A stretch of DNA of 64,000 nt, taken from positions 589,663 through 653,662 of the forward strand of contig CATQHC010000002.1 of NCBI GenBank assembly GCA_958295775.1, in the 5' to 3' direction. Position 1 is the first letter of the stretch. Each line of letters begins with the position of its first letter. Below are positions 44,787 through 53,227 of the stretch, piece after piece. The DNA is from Chloroflexota bacterium (GTDB taxonomy: Bacteria; Chloroflexota; UBA11872; VXOZ01). The notes beneath the pieces are model-generated. The model saw only the letters and a program-made list of their open reading frames with translations, was not told where the DNA came from and did no database searches. The position numbers and the translations under genes were made by a program.

Positions 44787-46403
44787 TTAATTCGGCACTT
44801 CCAGTGTACGCGCGCGGCTTGAGAGCGCCACGGTATCGACTTGCTGATAGTTTGACGTGTCGATCACGTGAATTACGGGGATGCTCTCTTCTGCAATATA
44901 GAGGTATTTGCCGTCGCTGGAGAGCGCCATTGCGCGAGGTCGCTGCCCTACGGGAAAAGTGTCTTTTACTTCAAGGCTTTCCGGGTCTAGCACCTGACAG
45001 TAACCCAGTACCCCGTTGACCACAAATAGCTGCTTCTCATTGGGATGCATTGTGAGCGCAACAGAACCGGCGCTTGTCGCCGCAGCTCGCTCAACCGTGC
45101 CTTCGCGAATGTCGACAATTGCCAGAATTCCAGAGTCTATCAGAGTCGTGAAGAGGCGTTGGCCATCCGGCGCCAGGGTACTTCGCCCCGGATTCTCCTC
45201 TACTTCGATCGTGCGCACCACAGCCAGTGGGTTTGTGCTCAGGACGGTGATCGTTTTGCTCTGATGTCCGACATGAATAAGGCGCGAGCCATCCGGCGTA
45301 AGTATGAGTTGCCCGTAGGTTGGAATGCCTGTCACACTCTTCGTGACCCGCAGGGTCTCCAAGTCTATGGCCACGATGCGATAGACACGCCCATCATTGT
45401 CACCCTGAAACCTGAGGAGAGCGTACAACGTCTTTTCATCTAAGGGACGAAGCGATAGGAAGACGGGCTGCACGTATTCGGTTTCAACGGTCAGTATCTC
45501 ATCAACCTTACCGGTAACGGCGTCAAAACGGACTAGCGAGCCCCCAAAGCGGCCACTGTAGAGATAGCGACCATCCACGCTACGAACGAGACTGAACGTA
45601 GGCGAAACGTCCTCAAGATGAGCGACAGTTAGATTGCTTGCCGTGTCTATGATTGTTAGAGAGTTGTCAATGGTGCCAACAAACAACCGGCCCCCGGAAT
45701 TCGGCTGCAGTGAGACCGGGACCTCAGTTTCGCGGCGGGTGATGTCCACATTCACGCGCGCGAGGGCATAGTCAACTTTGCGCACGCTGACCATGTATGA
45801 ACCGAGAGACACCTCCGGGATCGTCGCCCTGCCATCGTCTTGGGTAAAGGCCTCAGCAAGCAACTGACCGACGGCGTCGAAGAGGGCGACGTGCGCACCC
45901 GAAATCGGCTCGTCGTCTGCCCCACTGGCCGCCACCACGAGCGGCCAGCCCGTTCGCGTCACCTGCAGGGGGAGCGTGAGTTGAAGCTCGCGCCCTCCAG
46001 GAGTCTCCCCGCGCGCTTCAATCAGCAAGTCGTTTTCTCCGAGTAGCGGCAAGTCTACAGGGAGAACAAACGGAACCCGAAACGTGCCATACTCATCCGC
46101 CCATACATGTCCGACAGTGACCGCGGACTCACCGTTGGGATATGTCAATTGCATCCGAACAATTGCGCCTTCCGGCCAATGCGCTCCAGTGATGAAGATG
46201 GTAGCGCCTAATTCGGCGCGACCCGGCAGCACACTCACCGAGGGTTCGCCGTCTTCACTCATTTCGAGCACGGGCAGCGCATACTCCGGCACCCCGCGCA
46301 GGCGGTCCAACAGCGCACCGGCAAACCCTAAGACCAGGACCAAGCCCACGACGGAGAGTAAGCTCACTACCAGAGCTCGTGTACGATTTGCAGATAGCGC
46401 CAT
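44787..46403 (-). CDS. Membrane-anchored beta-propeller (YncE-like) protein with Ig-like domains
   Basis: A 538-residue protein with one N-terminal transmembrane helix (about 11-33) and the remainder outside. Residues about 55-230 form Ig-like/carboxypeptidase-regulatory-like beta domains ('SGAHVALFDAVGQLLAEAFTQDDGRATIPEVSLGSYMVSVRK'). From about 235 onward there are repeated 'IIDTASN', 'LYSGRFGG', 'LTPDGSRLIHVG', 'LAPDGQRLFTT', 'LSSDGKYLYIAEE' blades, the pattern of a seven-bladed YncE/YVTN propeller. There are no catalytic residues, so a binding or scaffolding role at the cell surface is likely. It is followed by the amidase on the same strand after about 200 bases. The ATG at 46403 is preferred over a TTG one codon earlier. 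Confidence 0.75.
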   Translation of the reverse strand: MALSANRTRALVVSLLSVVGLVLVLGFAGALLDRLRGVPEYALPVLEMSEDGEPSVSVLPGRAELGATIFITGAHWPEGAIVRMQLTYPNGESAVTVGHVWADEYGTFRVPFVLPVDLPLLGENDLLIEARGETPGGRELQLTLPLQVTRTGWPLVVAASGADDEPISGAHVALFDAVGQLLAEAFTQDDGRATIPEVSLGSYMVSVRKVDYALARVNVDITRRETEVPVSLQPNSGGRLFVGTIDNSLTIIDTASNLTVAHLEDVSPTFSLVRSVDGRYLYSGRFGGSLVRFDAVTGKVDEILTVETEYVQPVFLSLRPLDEKTLYALLRFQGDNDGRVYRIVAIDLETLRVTKSVTGIPTYGQLILTPDGSRLIHVGHQSKTITVLSTNPLAVVRTIEVEENPGRSTLAPDGQRLFTTLIDSGILAIVDIREGTVERAAATSAGSVALTMHPNEKQLFVVNGVLGYCQVLDPESLEVKDTFPVGQRPRAMALSSDGKYLYIAEESIPVIHVIDTSNYQQVDTVALSSRARTLEVPN

Positions 46404-46736
46404 CAATGCTCCTAAGTCTGTTTCATGTTATCCTCAATACTACTCCGCACCGCCGTCCATGGGCAACGTAGCGCTGTTGCGCCAAGGCCGGTTGAAATCG
46501 AACAGTTCATTGCACTTCTTTTTGCAAGCAGCAATAAAGAGCAGGTATTTTCCTTCGCAATACGTGCAGCGCGCTTCTCACGGATGATTTTGTGCTAAGA
46601 CAATTCAAAAGCGTATAGTCACACTATGCGAATGAATGGCGGAGCGGGGCGATGAAAATAGTAGAGGATAAGCGAGGCCCTATTGGAAGCGACTGCCCTG
46701 ACACGCGCCTGTGACACAGTGAGGACGTGATCGCAT
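46404..46736. other. Divergent spacer between the propeller and isomerase genes
   Basis: About 330 bases with no gene and no clear promoter pair. A short imperfect repeat around CGTATAGTCACACTATGCG (near 46611-46629) is the only visible structure and could be an operator for the isomerase gene. Confidence 0.35.
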
Positions 46737-47681
46737 ATGAAGTTTATTCTCTTTTCCAAGCGACTAGAGCATCTGTCCTTTGAGGAGATGGCCGCGACGA
46801 TCGCCGGTTTGGGTCTTGACGGCATAGAGTTGACGGTGCGCAGTGCAGGTCACAACCTGCCGGAAGCGGCAGCCGGCACGGCCGGCCACGTGACTCCGGA
46901 CAATGTCCGGACCGGTCTACCCCAGGCCGTTGCGGTATGCCGCGCGCATGGGCTCGAAATCGGCTGGATTGCAACAGACATCACCAGCGCAGATTCCCCC
47001 AATGCCCGGGAGGTATTTTCGGTTGCGAGCGCGTGCGGCATTCGCCAACTCAAGCTCGGTTACTACCACTACCGGGGTTTCGGTCACCTGCGCAAGCAGC
47101 TCGACGAGGTGCGGCGCGACTTGGAGAGCGTGCAGCAACTCTGCCTTCAATACGGGGTCCAAGCGGGAATACACGTTCATGCCGGGTACTGCTTGTCTGC
47201 CGAAGCAATGCTGGTAGATCGTCTCGTGGCCGACTTCGATCCGGCGGCGCTCGGCATCTATGCTGACTTTGGCCACATGGGGTTGGAAGGCGGATACGGA
47301 GGCTGGGTGCAGAGCCTGGATTTGATTGCCGACCGGCTGATCATGCTCTCTCTTAAGAACGTGGGGCTCTTTCCCTACAAAGATCAGGACGAAAGCAGCC
47401 GCCGTTCGCACATTCGGCCGGACCAGTTCAGCGACGACTCTGGATCATCCGCTGCCGTCGTTTCCTGGGAGAGCAAATTCGTGCCACTAAACCAAGGAAT
47501 CACCCCGTACCGGGAGGCATTCCAATACCTCAAGCAAATCGGCTACCGCAATTTCGCATCATTCCACACTGAATATCAAGGTGCGTGGAGTTGGCGGGAA
47601 CTCTCTTACCCGGAACTCATCGCGCAACTCGAACAGGACATCGCCTACGTGCGCCAGATCGTCACAGACCTTGATATGTAA
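46737..47681 (+). CDS. Sugar phosphate isomerase/epimerase (TIM barrel)
   Basis: A 314-residue xylose-isomerase-like TIM barrel. Strand ends carry 'FILFSKRLEHLS', 'IELTVRS', 'IHVHAGY', 'IYADFGHMGLEG' (Asp/His metal site), 'IMLSLKNVGLF' and 'FASFHTEYQGAW' (Glu/His). The second strand's usual glutamate is replaced by the His-Val-His pair, so metal binding may differ from the copy at 12.3 kb. The substrate is unknown; its place ahead of a Gfo/Idh/MocA oxidoreductase suggests inositol, sugar or sugar-acid breakdown. The two genes are about 130 bases apart on the same strand. Confidence 0.78.
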   Translation: MKFILFSKRLEHLSFEEMAATIAGLGLDGIELTVRSAGHNLPEAAAGTAGHVTPDNVRTGLPQAVAVCRAHGLEIGWIATDITSADSPNAREVFSVASACGIRQLKLGYYHYRGFGHLRKQLDEVRRDLESVQQLCLQYGVQAGIHVHAGYCLSAEAMLVDRLVADFDPAALGIYADFGHMGLEGGYGGWVQSLDLIADRLIMLSLKNVGLFPYKDQDESSRRSHIRPDQFSDDSGSSAAVVSWESKFVPLNQGITPYREAFQYLKQIGYRNFASFHTEYQGAWSWRELSYPELIAQLEQDIAYVRQIVTDLDM

Positions 47682-47808
47682 TACGACCCGCCGTCGGCAA
47701 GCTGCGGGCGTCGCTCCGGAACCGAGACGAAGTCAGAGGCTTTCGTCAGCTTGAGAATGTCACTATGCATCACTGGTGCAGCCACACAGTGAAGGTCAGG
47801 AGGCGAGC

Positions 47809-48822
47809 ATGAGCTACCGTATCGGCTTGATTGGACTTGAACAGCACGTCGAACGTGTATTTGCGGCAGTGGACAACGATCCGGAAATCACACTCAGCGC
47901 CGTTGCCAATGCCGGCGAGCAAGCCGCAGATCTCTCGGAAAAGTACCAAGTCGAAATCTACGACGACTATCACGCGCTCTTGGCACGAGACGACCTTGAT
48001 GTCATAGCCAGCTTTCAGTTGCCGGTGAATCAAGGGGAAACCGTCATCGCGGCTTTGGACGCGGGATTCCCAGTGCTGTCGGAAAAGCCAATGGTCACGA
48101 GCCAAAACGAACTCGACCGTGTGATCGCCATCCTGCAGCAGAATCCCTCCCTGCACATTGGGCAGCTCTTTAGCCGGCGCGGGAATCCGGTCTACCGCGC
48201 GGTCCGCGGCGTGGTCCAGAGCGACCAGATTGGCGAGGTTGCGTTAGCCTACGCGCTCATTGCGGCTACCGAGCGGCGGGGCGTGCGGCCTGAGTGGTTC
48301 TTCGACCGGCGGCTTTCGGCAGGTCCGGTGCTCGACTTGCTCATTCACGACATCGACATTGTGCGTTGGATTACCGGCCGCGAGTACCATAGCGTGATCG
48401 GCACGGAAGCCAATATTGGCCGACCGGACGATGCGCACTATCACAACGTCGGACAGGTGCTCTTCCGCATGGAAGGCGGGGTGAGCGCCGTCATGGAGCA
48501 CCATCGTCTGGTGCCGCCAAGCCTGGGCCGCATGGACAATAGACTCAAGATTCTTGGCACCGAGGGACAGGCAGAGATTACGCACGACGGCAGAGTGTGG
48601 CTCTATCGCTGGGACGATGCAACAGAACTCACCGACCTGCCTGAGCAACAGGACGTCTTTGCGAATTTTGTGCGCACGGCCTGCGCCGGCCATGACCCCA
48701 TCGTGAGCACGCAGGATGCGGTGCAGAGCATGCAGGCCACGCTCTGCGCCACGGAAGCCGGTTTCAGTGGTGACCTGCAGCACGTGCCGCCGGTGCCGGC
48801 ACTGCCGGAGCGAACAACCTGA
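47809..48822 (+). CDS. Gfo/Idh/MocA-family oxidoreductase
   Basis: A 337-residue NAD(P)-dependent sugar or inositol dehydrogenase-like protein. The Rossmann start 'YRIGLIGLEQHVERVF' departs from the usual GxGxxG, and 'VLSEKPMV' carries the conserved lysine of the EKP motif. The C-terminal half contains 'GPVLDLLIHDIDIVRWITG', the family's HD..W signature with the catalytic histidine. The ATG at 47809 has CAGGAGGCG directly upstream; an earlier in-frame start has none. Members oxidise or reduce sugars and polyols, and adjacency to a sugar isomerase is common. The weak dinucleotide-binding loop might mean a relaxed cofactor choice. Confidence 0.85.
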   Translation: MSYRIGLIGLEQHVERVFAAVDNDPEITLSAVANAGEQAADLSEKYQVEIYDDYHALLARDDLDVIASFQLPVNQGETVIAALDAGFPVLSEKPMVTSQNELDRVIAILQQNPSLHIGQLFSRRGNPVYRAVRGVVQSDQIGEVALAYALIAATERRGVRPEWFFDRRLSAGPVLDLLIHDIDIVRWITGREYHSVIGTEANIGRPDDAHYHNVGQVLFRMEGGVSAVMEHHRLVPPSLGRMDNRLKILGTEGQAEITHDGRVWLYRWDDATELTDLPEQQDVFANFVRTACAGHDPIVSTQDAVQSMQATLCATEAGFSGDLQHVPPVPALPERTT

Positions 48823-48966
48823 TGAGCCAGGCAAACCAGCCAGCCAAGACCATGCATTAGTGTCCGTAGTCCCCTTGCGCAAGTGGTTGTCATCTGAAAA
48901 AGGAATGGCAAGAGTGATCGTGAGAACACTCGACGAGCAATTACCTGGGAAAAGGACGACCGGCCG

Positions 48967-49989
48967 TTGAACGTGATGGTAGAAGTCAGCCCGGCGTTGC
49001 CGCACCAAGGCACGACCCTTGCTTCTTGCCTAGGCCCGCTAATGCAGGCTGTCGGCTGTCCAGAATGGACGATGGCACGGCTGCAGGGCGTTCTGGGGCA
49101 TGCGTTTCAGTTTGACATGAAAGAGGGGGGCTTACACGTAAACCATGACCATCTGGACTGGGGTCCTGCGCTGGACATACTCCCACGGATCGCGAGTTTC
49201 CAAGTTCTTGACTCGGACGAGAGTGACTCCGGCGACAAGCTGCTTGCGCTGAAACAAGCGGCGAGGGACGCCGTTTACGCAAGTCTGAAACGCGGCGCTC
49301 CCGCGCTGGTGTGGTCCCCGATGAGTCTGGAGATGAAAGAAAAACACCAATTTGCAGTTTGTTGGGGGCTTTTCGTCGGGTACAGTGAGGCTGAGGAGAG
49401 GTTCACGGTCCGCCACCCATTCGTAGAGGATACGTACACCGTTCGCTACGACAAGTTTGGATTCCCTAATCCGAACGAGCCGATCAGCATGCGCGTGTAT
49501 GACGGGCCGAGCACTGCAGATGAGAGGACAACGCATCTAACGGCGCTGAAGAATGCGGTCGCTGTTGCCCATGCTACCCGTTACGCGCCGGATGACAAAC
49601 GCAACGCAAACAGACGGGCAACGCCGCATGGATTCGCCGCCTACGAACTCTGGCGCCAAGCGTTCGAGTCGGAAGACATCCCAACCAATACCACCCATCA
49701 CCATCTCGAGATGCTTATGTGGAGACGGGTTGCCGCCGCGACCTATCTGCGGGAACTCGTACCGCTTTTTTCTGAGGCGGCTGAGCCGCTCGAAGCAGCG
49801 GCGGCTCACTACGATCGCGAAATGGAGTCGCTGAATCCCTTGCACGAGCTCTGCGACGCGGCTTGTAAAAGAGAAGCATGGACTTCTGAGAGTCGCGCTG
49901 AATCGAGAAGGGCAATTGGCGCCGCATTAGAAGTGGAGCAAATGGCAATCGCCAGCATTGAGGCGGCGCTCGCAATTTTAGACGGTTAA
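48967..49989 (+). CDS. BtrH_N-like cysteine protein (copy 1)
   Basis: A 340-residue protein that resembles the BtrH N-terminal domain family (papain/C39-like fold; BtrH itself transfers an acyl group in butirosin synthesis). Seen: Cys21 in 'TTLASCLGPLMQAVG', then 'LQGVLGHAFQF', 'GAPALVWSPM', and 'CWGLFVGYSEAEERFTVRHPF', where C39-like proteins usually have a histidine in place of that cysteine. The C-terminal half is helical and may be a separate domain. The TTG at 48967 aligns with the ATG of copy 2 and has AAAAGGA ahead of it, so it is the probable start. Function is unknown; the assignment rests on pattern, not on a search. Confidence 0.55.
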   Translation: MNVMVEVSPALPHQGTTLASCLGPLMQAVGCPEWTMARLQGVLGHAFQFDMKEGGLHVNHDHLDWGPALDILPRIASFQVLDSDESDSGDKLLALKQAARDAVYASLKRGAPALVWSPMSLEMKEKHQFAVCWGLFVGYSEAEERFTVRHPFVEDTYTVRYDKFGFPNPNEPISMRVYDGPSTADERTTHLTALKNAVAVAHATRYAPDDKRNANRRATPHGFAAYELWRQAFESEDIPTNTTHHHLEMLMWRRVAAATYLRELVPLFSEAAEPLEAAAAHYDREMESLNPLHELCDAACKREAWTSESRAESRRAIGAALEVEQMAIASIEAALAILDG

Positions 49990-50291
49990 CCATAGGAGCT
50001 TCAGGCCGGTGAGAGTGACAATTCACGAGATGACAACCAGGCCAGTGAAGTGTTCGCTGACTTGACGAGCGTGCCGGATTCAGCGGCGCCCGCAGCAGGG
50101 CCACTCGGCGCCGAAACTACTGCAGCGAGCCACGGCTAGACCCTAATAGACATCTGCCCCCCCCCCCCTTTCTACTTATGTAAATCGATAGTATTCTCTC
50201 CGGATTAGACCCCAAACTCTAATCCTGGATAACGCATGAAGCTAGAACTGTCGTTTGAAACGGCACTATTGCGCCAGAGAAAGTCCCAACA
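49990..50291. repeat. Spacer between the two BtrH_N-like genes with a 12-base C tract
   Basis: About 300 bases with no gene. It contains a homopolymer of twelve C residues at 50157-50168 followed by TTTCTACTTATG, about 120 bases ahead of copy 2. Such a tract can slip during replication; here it is non-coding and could only affect promoter spacing. Confidence 0.5.
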
Positions 50292-51323
50292 ATGAACGTC
50301 ACGATCAATGTTAGCCCTTCCCAACCACACGATGGCACAACCCTGGCCTCCTGCCTCAGCCCTCTATTGCAGGCCGTCGGCCGCCCGGAGTGGACGATGG
50401 CCCGGTTGCAGGGCGTAATGGGACATGCCTTCCACTTTGAGATGGTAAAAGGGGGCGGCAACGTCATGCACGACAACATGGACTGGGGGCCAGCGTTGGA
50501 CTACCTCCCCAAGTTCGCAAAGTTTCATTCGTTCAAAGCGACCAAGCACGATACTGACGTCGATCTTCCCGCGCTAAAGCGAGAAGCGAGAGACGCCGTT
50601 CGCACGGGGCTAAAGAACGGCTTTCCCACACTAGTTTGGCAGCCGATGAGTCGCGAACAGAAAGCGAGCGATCACCCTGCGCACCACGCGTACTGCTGGG
50701 GACTGATTGTCGGATATAACGACAGCGAGGAGGCATACACGGTCCGTCACCCATTTGTCGATGTCGCCTATACTGTTCGCTACGACTTAATCGGACATGC
50801 CGACCCGGCCGAGTTGTTTAGTGTCCTGGTATATGACGGTCCGAGCCGCGCGGATGAGAGCAAAATGCACTTAGTTGCACTACGAAACGCCGTAGCCTTT
50901 GCTCATGCAACCCGTTTCGCGGCGAATGACGAGCGCAATGCCAAGCGGCGGGCAGCGCCGCATGGCTTCGCAGCCTACAAAATCTGGCGTGAAGCGTTCG
51001 CTACGGAAGAGGTCCCAACGTTCAGCTCGCATCACCACATCACGGTTCTCTTGGGGCGGCGTCGTGCTGCTGCCAGCTACTTGCGAGGATTAGCATTGCT
51101 CTTTCCAAATGGGGCTGCACAACTCGAGGACGCAGCGGTGCATTACGATCATGAATTGGAGCCGCTGAATGTCATCCACGATCTTTGCAATACGGCCTGT
51201 CAAAGAGATGCTTGGCATGCGAAAGACCGCGCCCAGGCGGGCGAGTGCCTTGGTTTCGCCTTGGAGGCAGACAAAGCGGCAATTGCTTGCATAGAGGCAG
51301 CGCTCGCCAGTCTTAGCGACTAG
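50292..51323 (+). CDS. BtrH_N-like cysteine protein (copy 2)
   Basis: A 343-residue paralogue of the preceding gene. The blocks 'TTLASCLSPLLQAVGRPEWTM' up to Cys21, 'LQGVMGHAFHFEM', 'DWGPALDYLP', 'CWGLIVGYNDSEEAYTVRHPF', 'HATRFAANDERNAKRRAAPHGFAAYKIWREAF' and the ending 'AIACIEAALASLSD' correspond one to one, so this is a tandem duplication that has diverged mostly between blocks. The cysteine at the position of the expected histidine is kept in both copies. The ATG has no good ribosome binding site. Being doubled and intact, both copies are probably in use; what they act on is unknown. Confidence 0.55.
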   Translation: MNVTINVSPSQPHDGTTLASCLSPLLQAVGRPEWTMARLQGVMGHAFHFEMVKGGGNVMHDNMDWGPALDYLPKFAKFHSFKATKHDTDVDLPALKREARDAVRTGLKNGFPTLVWQPMSREQKASDHPAHHAYCWGLIVGYNDSEEAYTVRHPFVDVAYTVRYDLIGHADPAELFSVLVYDGPSRADESKMHLVALRNAVAFAHATRFAANDERNAKRRAAPHGFAAYKIWREAFATEEVPTFSSHHHITVLLGRRRAAASYLRGLALLFPNGAAQLEDAAVHYDHELEPLNVIHDLCNTACQRDAWHAKDRAQAGECLGFALEADKAAIACIEAALASLSD

Positions 51324-51411
51324 TGGATTAGTTTATTGACTTTGCACGTCGAGAACATATAAGCTAACGGCGAGACGTCTGTGGGTGTGGACCGGTTGGG
51401 AGGATGCTCGG

Positions 51412-52215
51412 GTGATCATTGACGTACATTCCCACGTCAAGAACGACCACGAGATCACGGTCTCGTTGCGCAAGGCGCGGCGGCACGGCATCATCCTGTG
51501 CATCAACGTGCTCAACGCCTTCGATAACTACCCGCCCACGCTGCCCACGCCTGAGTTCATCTCCGCCTGCAACGACCTTACCTTTAATGTGGCGTCTGGC
51601 AACACCGACTGCGTGATACCCATGTGGTACCTCAACCCCTACCATCCGCAGGAAATGCAGGCTGAACTGTTGCGGCGGGTGAAGGCTTGGGACGGCCACC
51701 AGGGGGTAAAACTCTGGACCGGCATAAAGGCCAACGACCCGCGCACGGACGGCATTCTGCGCCTCTGCGCTGAGCACAAGTTGCCGGTCCTCCAGCACAC
51801 CTACATGGCGGTCACCGGCAACATGCCCGGCGAGACCAATCCTTTCGACATGCGCGAGACCGGTCTGCGCCATCCGGACGTTCCCTTCTTCTTCGGCCAC
51901 TCGGGCAGTGACATGGAGTACGGCGCCAAAGCGGCCCAGGGCGTGCCAAACCTCTTCATGGATATCGGGGGCGGCGACGCCACCAACGGTTACACGGAGA
52001 CCCTCGTGGAGCACGCCGGCGCCGGCCGCGTCGTCTATGGCAGTGATCTCAATGCACCGCGCTCTTTCATGTCCCAACTCGCGAAGGTGTACGGGGCGGC
52101 TATTTCCGACGAAGAGAAAGATCTGATTCTTTGGCGCAATGCCTACGGCATCTTTTCGCGGCAGAACGTGGCTTGGAGCCAGTTTGACCGGCATAGGGAG
52201 GGGGCTGCGGACTGA
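51412..52215 (+). CDS. Amidohydrolase family protein (metal site intact)
   Basis: A 267-residue TIM-barrel amidohydrolase of the amidohydrolase-2 type. All metal ligands can be placed: 'IIDVHSHV' (HxH) at the N-terminus, His in 'LQHTYMAV', His in 'FFFGHSGSD' and the catalytic Asp in 'VVYGSDLNAP'. The start is the GTG at 51412, which has GGGAGG ten bases ahead and places the HxH strand first; the frame extends upstream without added similarity. Members hydrolyse amide, lactone or C-C bonds and include decarboxylases. It is followed by a related gene with no metal ligands, an aminotransferase and an isochorismatase-family hydrolase on the same strand. Confidence 0.82.
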   Translation: MIIDVHSHVKNDHEITVSLRKARRHGIILCINVLNAFDNYPPTLPTPEFISACNDLTFNVASGNTDCVIPMWYLNPYHPQEMQAELLRRVKAWDGHQGVKLWTGIKANDPRTDGILRLCAEHKLPVLQHTYMAVTGNMPGETNPFDMRETGLRHPDVPFFFGHSGSDMEYGAKAAQGVPNLFMDIGGGDATNGYTETLVEHAGAGRVVYGSDLNAPRSFMSQLAKVYGAAISDEEKDLILWRNAYGIFSRQNVAWSQFDRHREGAAD

Positions 52216-52256
52216 GAGCCAAGTGGCTCATCACAAGGAGTTTAGTCCAGGGGTTC

Positions 52257-52284
52257 CGTCACTCCGGCGAAAGCCGGAGTCCAG
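52257..52284 (+). repeat. REP-like palindrome
   Basis: CGTC-ACTCCGGC-GAAA-GCCGGAGT-CCAG: an eight-base-pair stem with a GAAA tetraloop, flanked by the CGTC and CCAG ends typical of a widespread family of short intergenic repeats. It sits in the 170-base spacer between the two amidohydrolase genes. Confidence 0.6.
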
Positions 52285-52384
52285 TGGGGCCAATAAAAGG
52301 ATGATTTCGCGCTCTCGCGGGAAGGGCGGCCAATTTTCTCTATTCATGAGACTAAAGTCCACCAAAGCAGTTTGAGCGAAGTCA

Positions 52385-53215
52385 GTGATTGACGCAAACG
52401 CATACATCGGTGAATGGCCCTTCCGCCGCCTGAATCATGCGGCGCCGGACGCCCTATTGCGCAAAATGGATGCGCTTGACATTGAGAAAACCGTGGTCTC
52501 ACGGCTGGAGAACGTCTTCTACAAAGACATGATGGTGGGCAACCGCGAATTGCATCGGATTGTGCAAGCCCACCCGGACCGACTGGTGCCGGCCTACACC
52601 ATCAATTCCGCAATGCCGTGCTGGGAACAGGACCTAAAGCGTTGTTTAGATGAATACGGCATGCGCAACCTGCGCATTCATCCTAACTACCATCAATTTA
52701 CGCTGCTGGAGCCGCACACCACGCGCGTCATGGATGCCAGCCTGGAAGCGTACGCCCAGTATCACCTGCTTACCCGCAACGCGCTGGCATTGCTCGAGCG
52801 TGCCCAGGCCGATGATCTCGTGGTGCTCCTCACGCTGGCCCTGGAGGACTCACGTTGGCACCACTGGCACGTGAAGGTGCCGCCGGTCACCACGACGGAC
52901 GCGGTGGAGGGCATTTGCACCTTTCCCGACGTGCGCTTTCTTGTGTGCACCGGCCGCTATGCGCACATTACGGATATCTGGCGGCGGGCGTACAAAACTG
53001 ACAATCTCTATTTTGACGTCTCCCGCGTGCAGGGCCCGGTGGATGATATCGAGCAACTGTGCGCCCAAGTGGGCGCCGACCACCTGCTGTTCGGCACGAA
53101 TTGCCCAATCTTCTATCCCGAATCCGCCAAGCTCAGCATCGAACACGCGGAGATTTCCGACCGCGAAAAAGAACTGATGTTGTCAACAAACGCGCAGCGA
53201 CTATTCGCATTGTAG
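52385..53215 (+). CDS. Amidohydrolase-fold protein lacking all metal ligands
   Basis: A 276-residue protein of the same fold as its neighbour, but the active-site residues are gone: 'IDANAYIGEWPF' where D-x-H-x-H is expected, 'VVLLTLALED' in place of the strand with the second histidine, 'FLVCTGRYAH' in place of the 'GH', and 'LLFGTNCPIF' with Asn where the catalytic Asp should be. The rest of the fold, such as 'LRIHPNYHQF', is well kept, so this is a degenerate paralogue or a subfamily with a different chemistry and not a decaying pseudogene. A non-catalytic partner of the preceding enzyme is the simplest reading. The GTG start has a weak ribosome binding site. The next gene begins 12 bases downstream. 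Confidence 0.75.
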   Translation: MIDANAYIGEWPFRRLNHAAPDALLRKMDALDIEKTVVSRLENVFYKDMMVGNRELHRIVQAHPDRLVPAYTINSAMPCWEQDLKRCLDEYGMRNLRIHPNYHQFTLLEPHTTRVMDASLEAYAQYHLLTRNALALLERAQADDLVVLLTLALEDSRWHHWHVKVPPVTTTDAVEGICTFPDVRFLVCTGRYAHITDIWRRAYKTDNLYFDVSRVQGPVDDIEQLCAQVGADHLLFGTNCPIFYPESAKLSIEHAEISDREKELMLSTNAQRLFAL

Positions 53216-53227
53216 AGGGAGTGCTCT

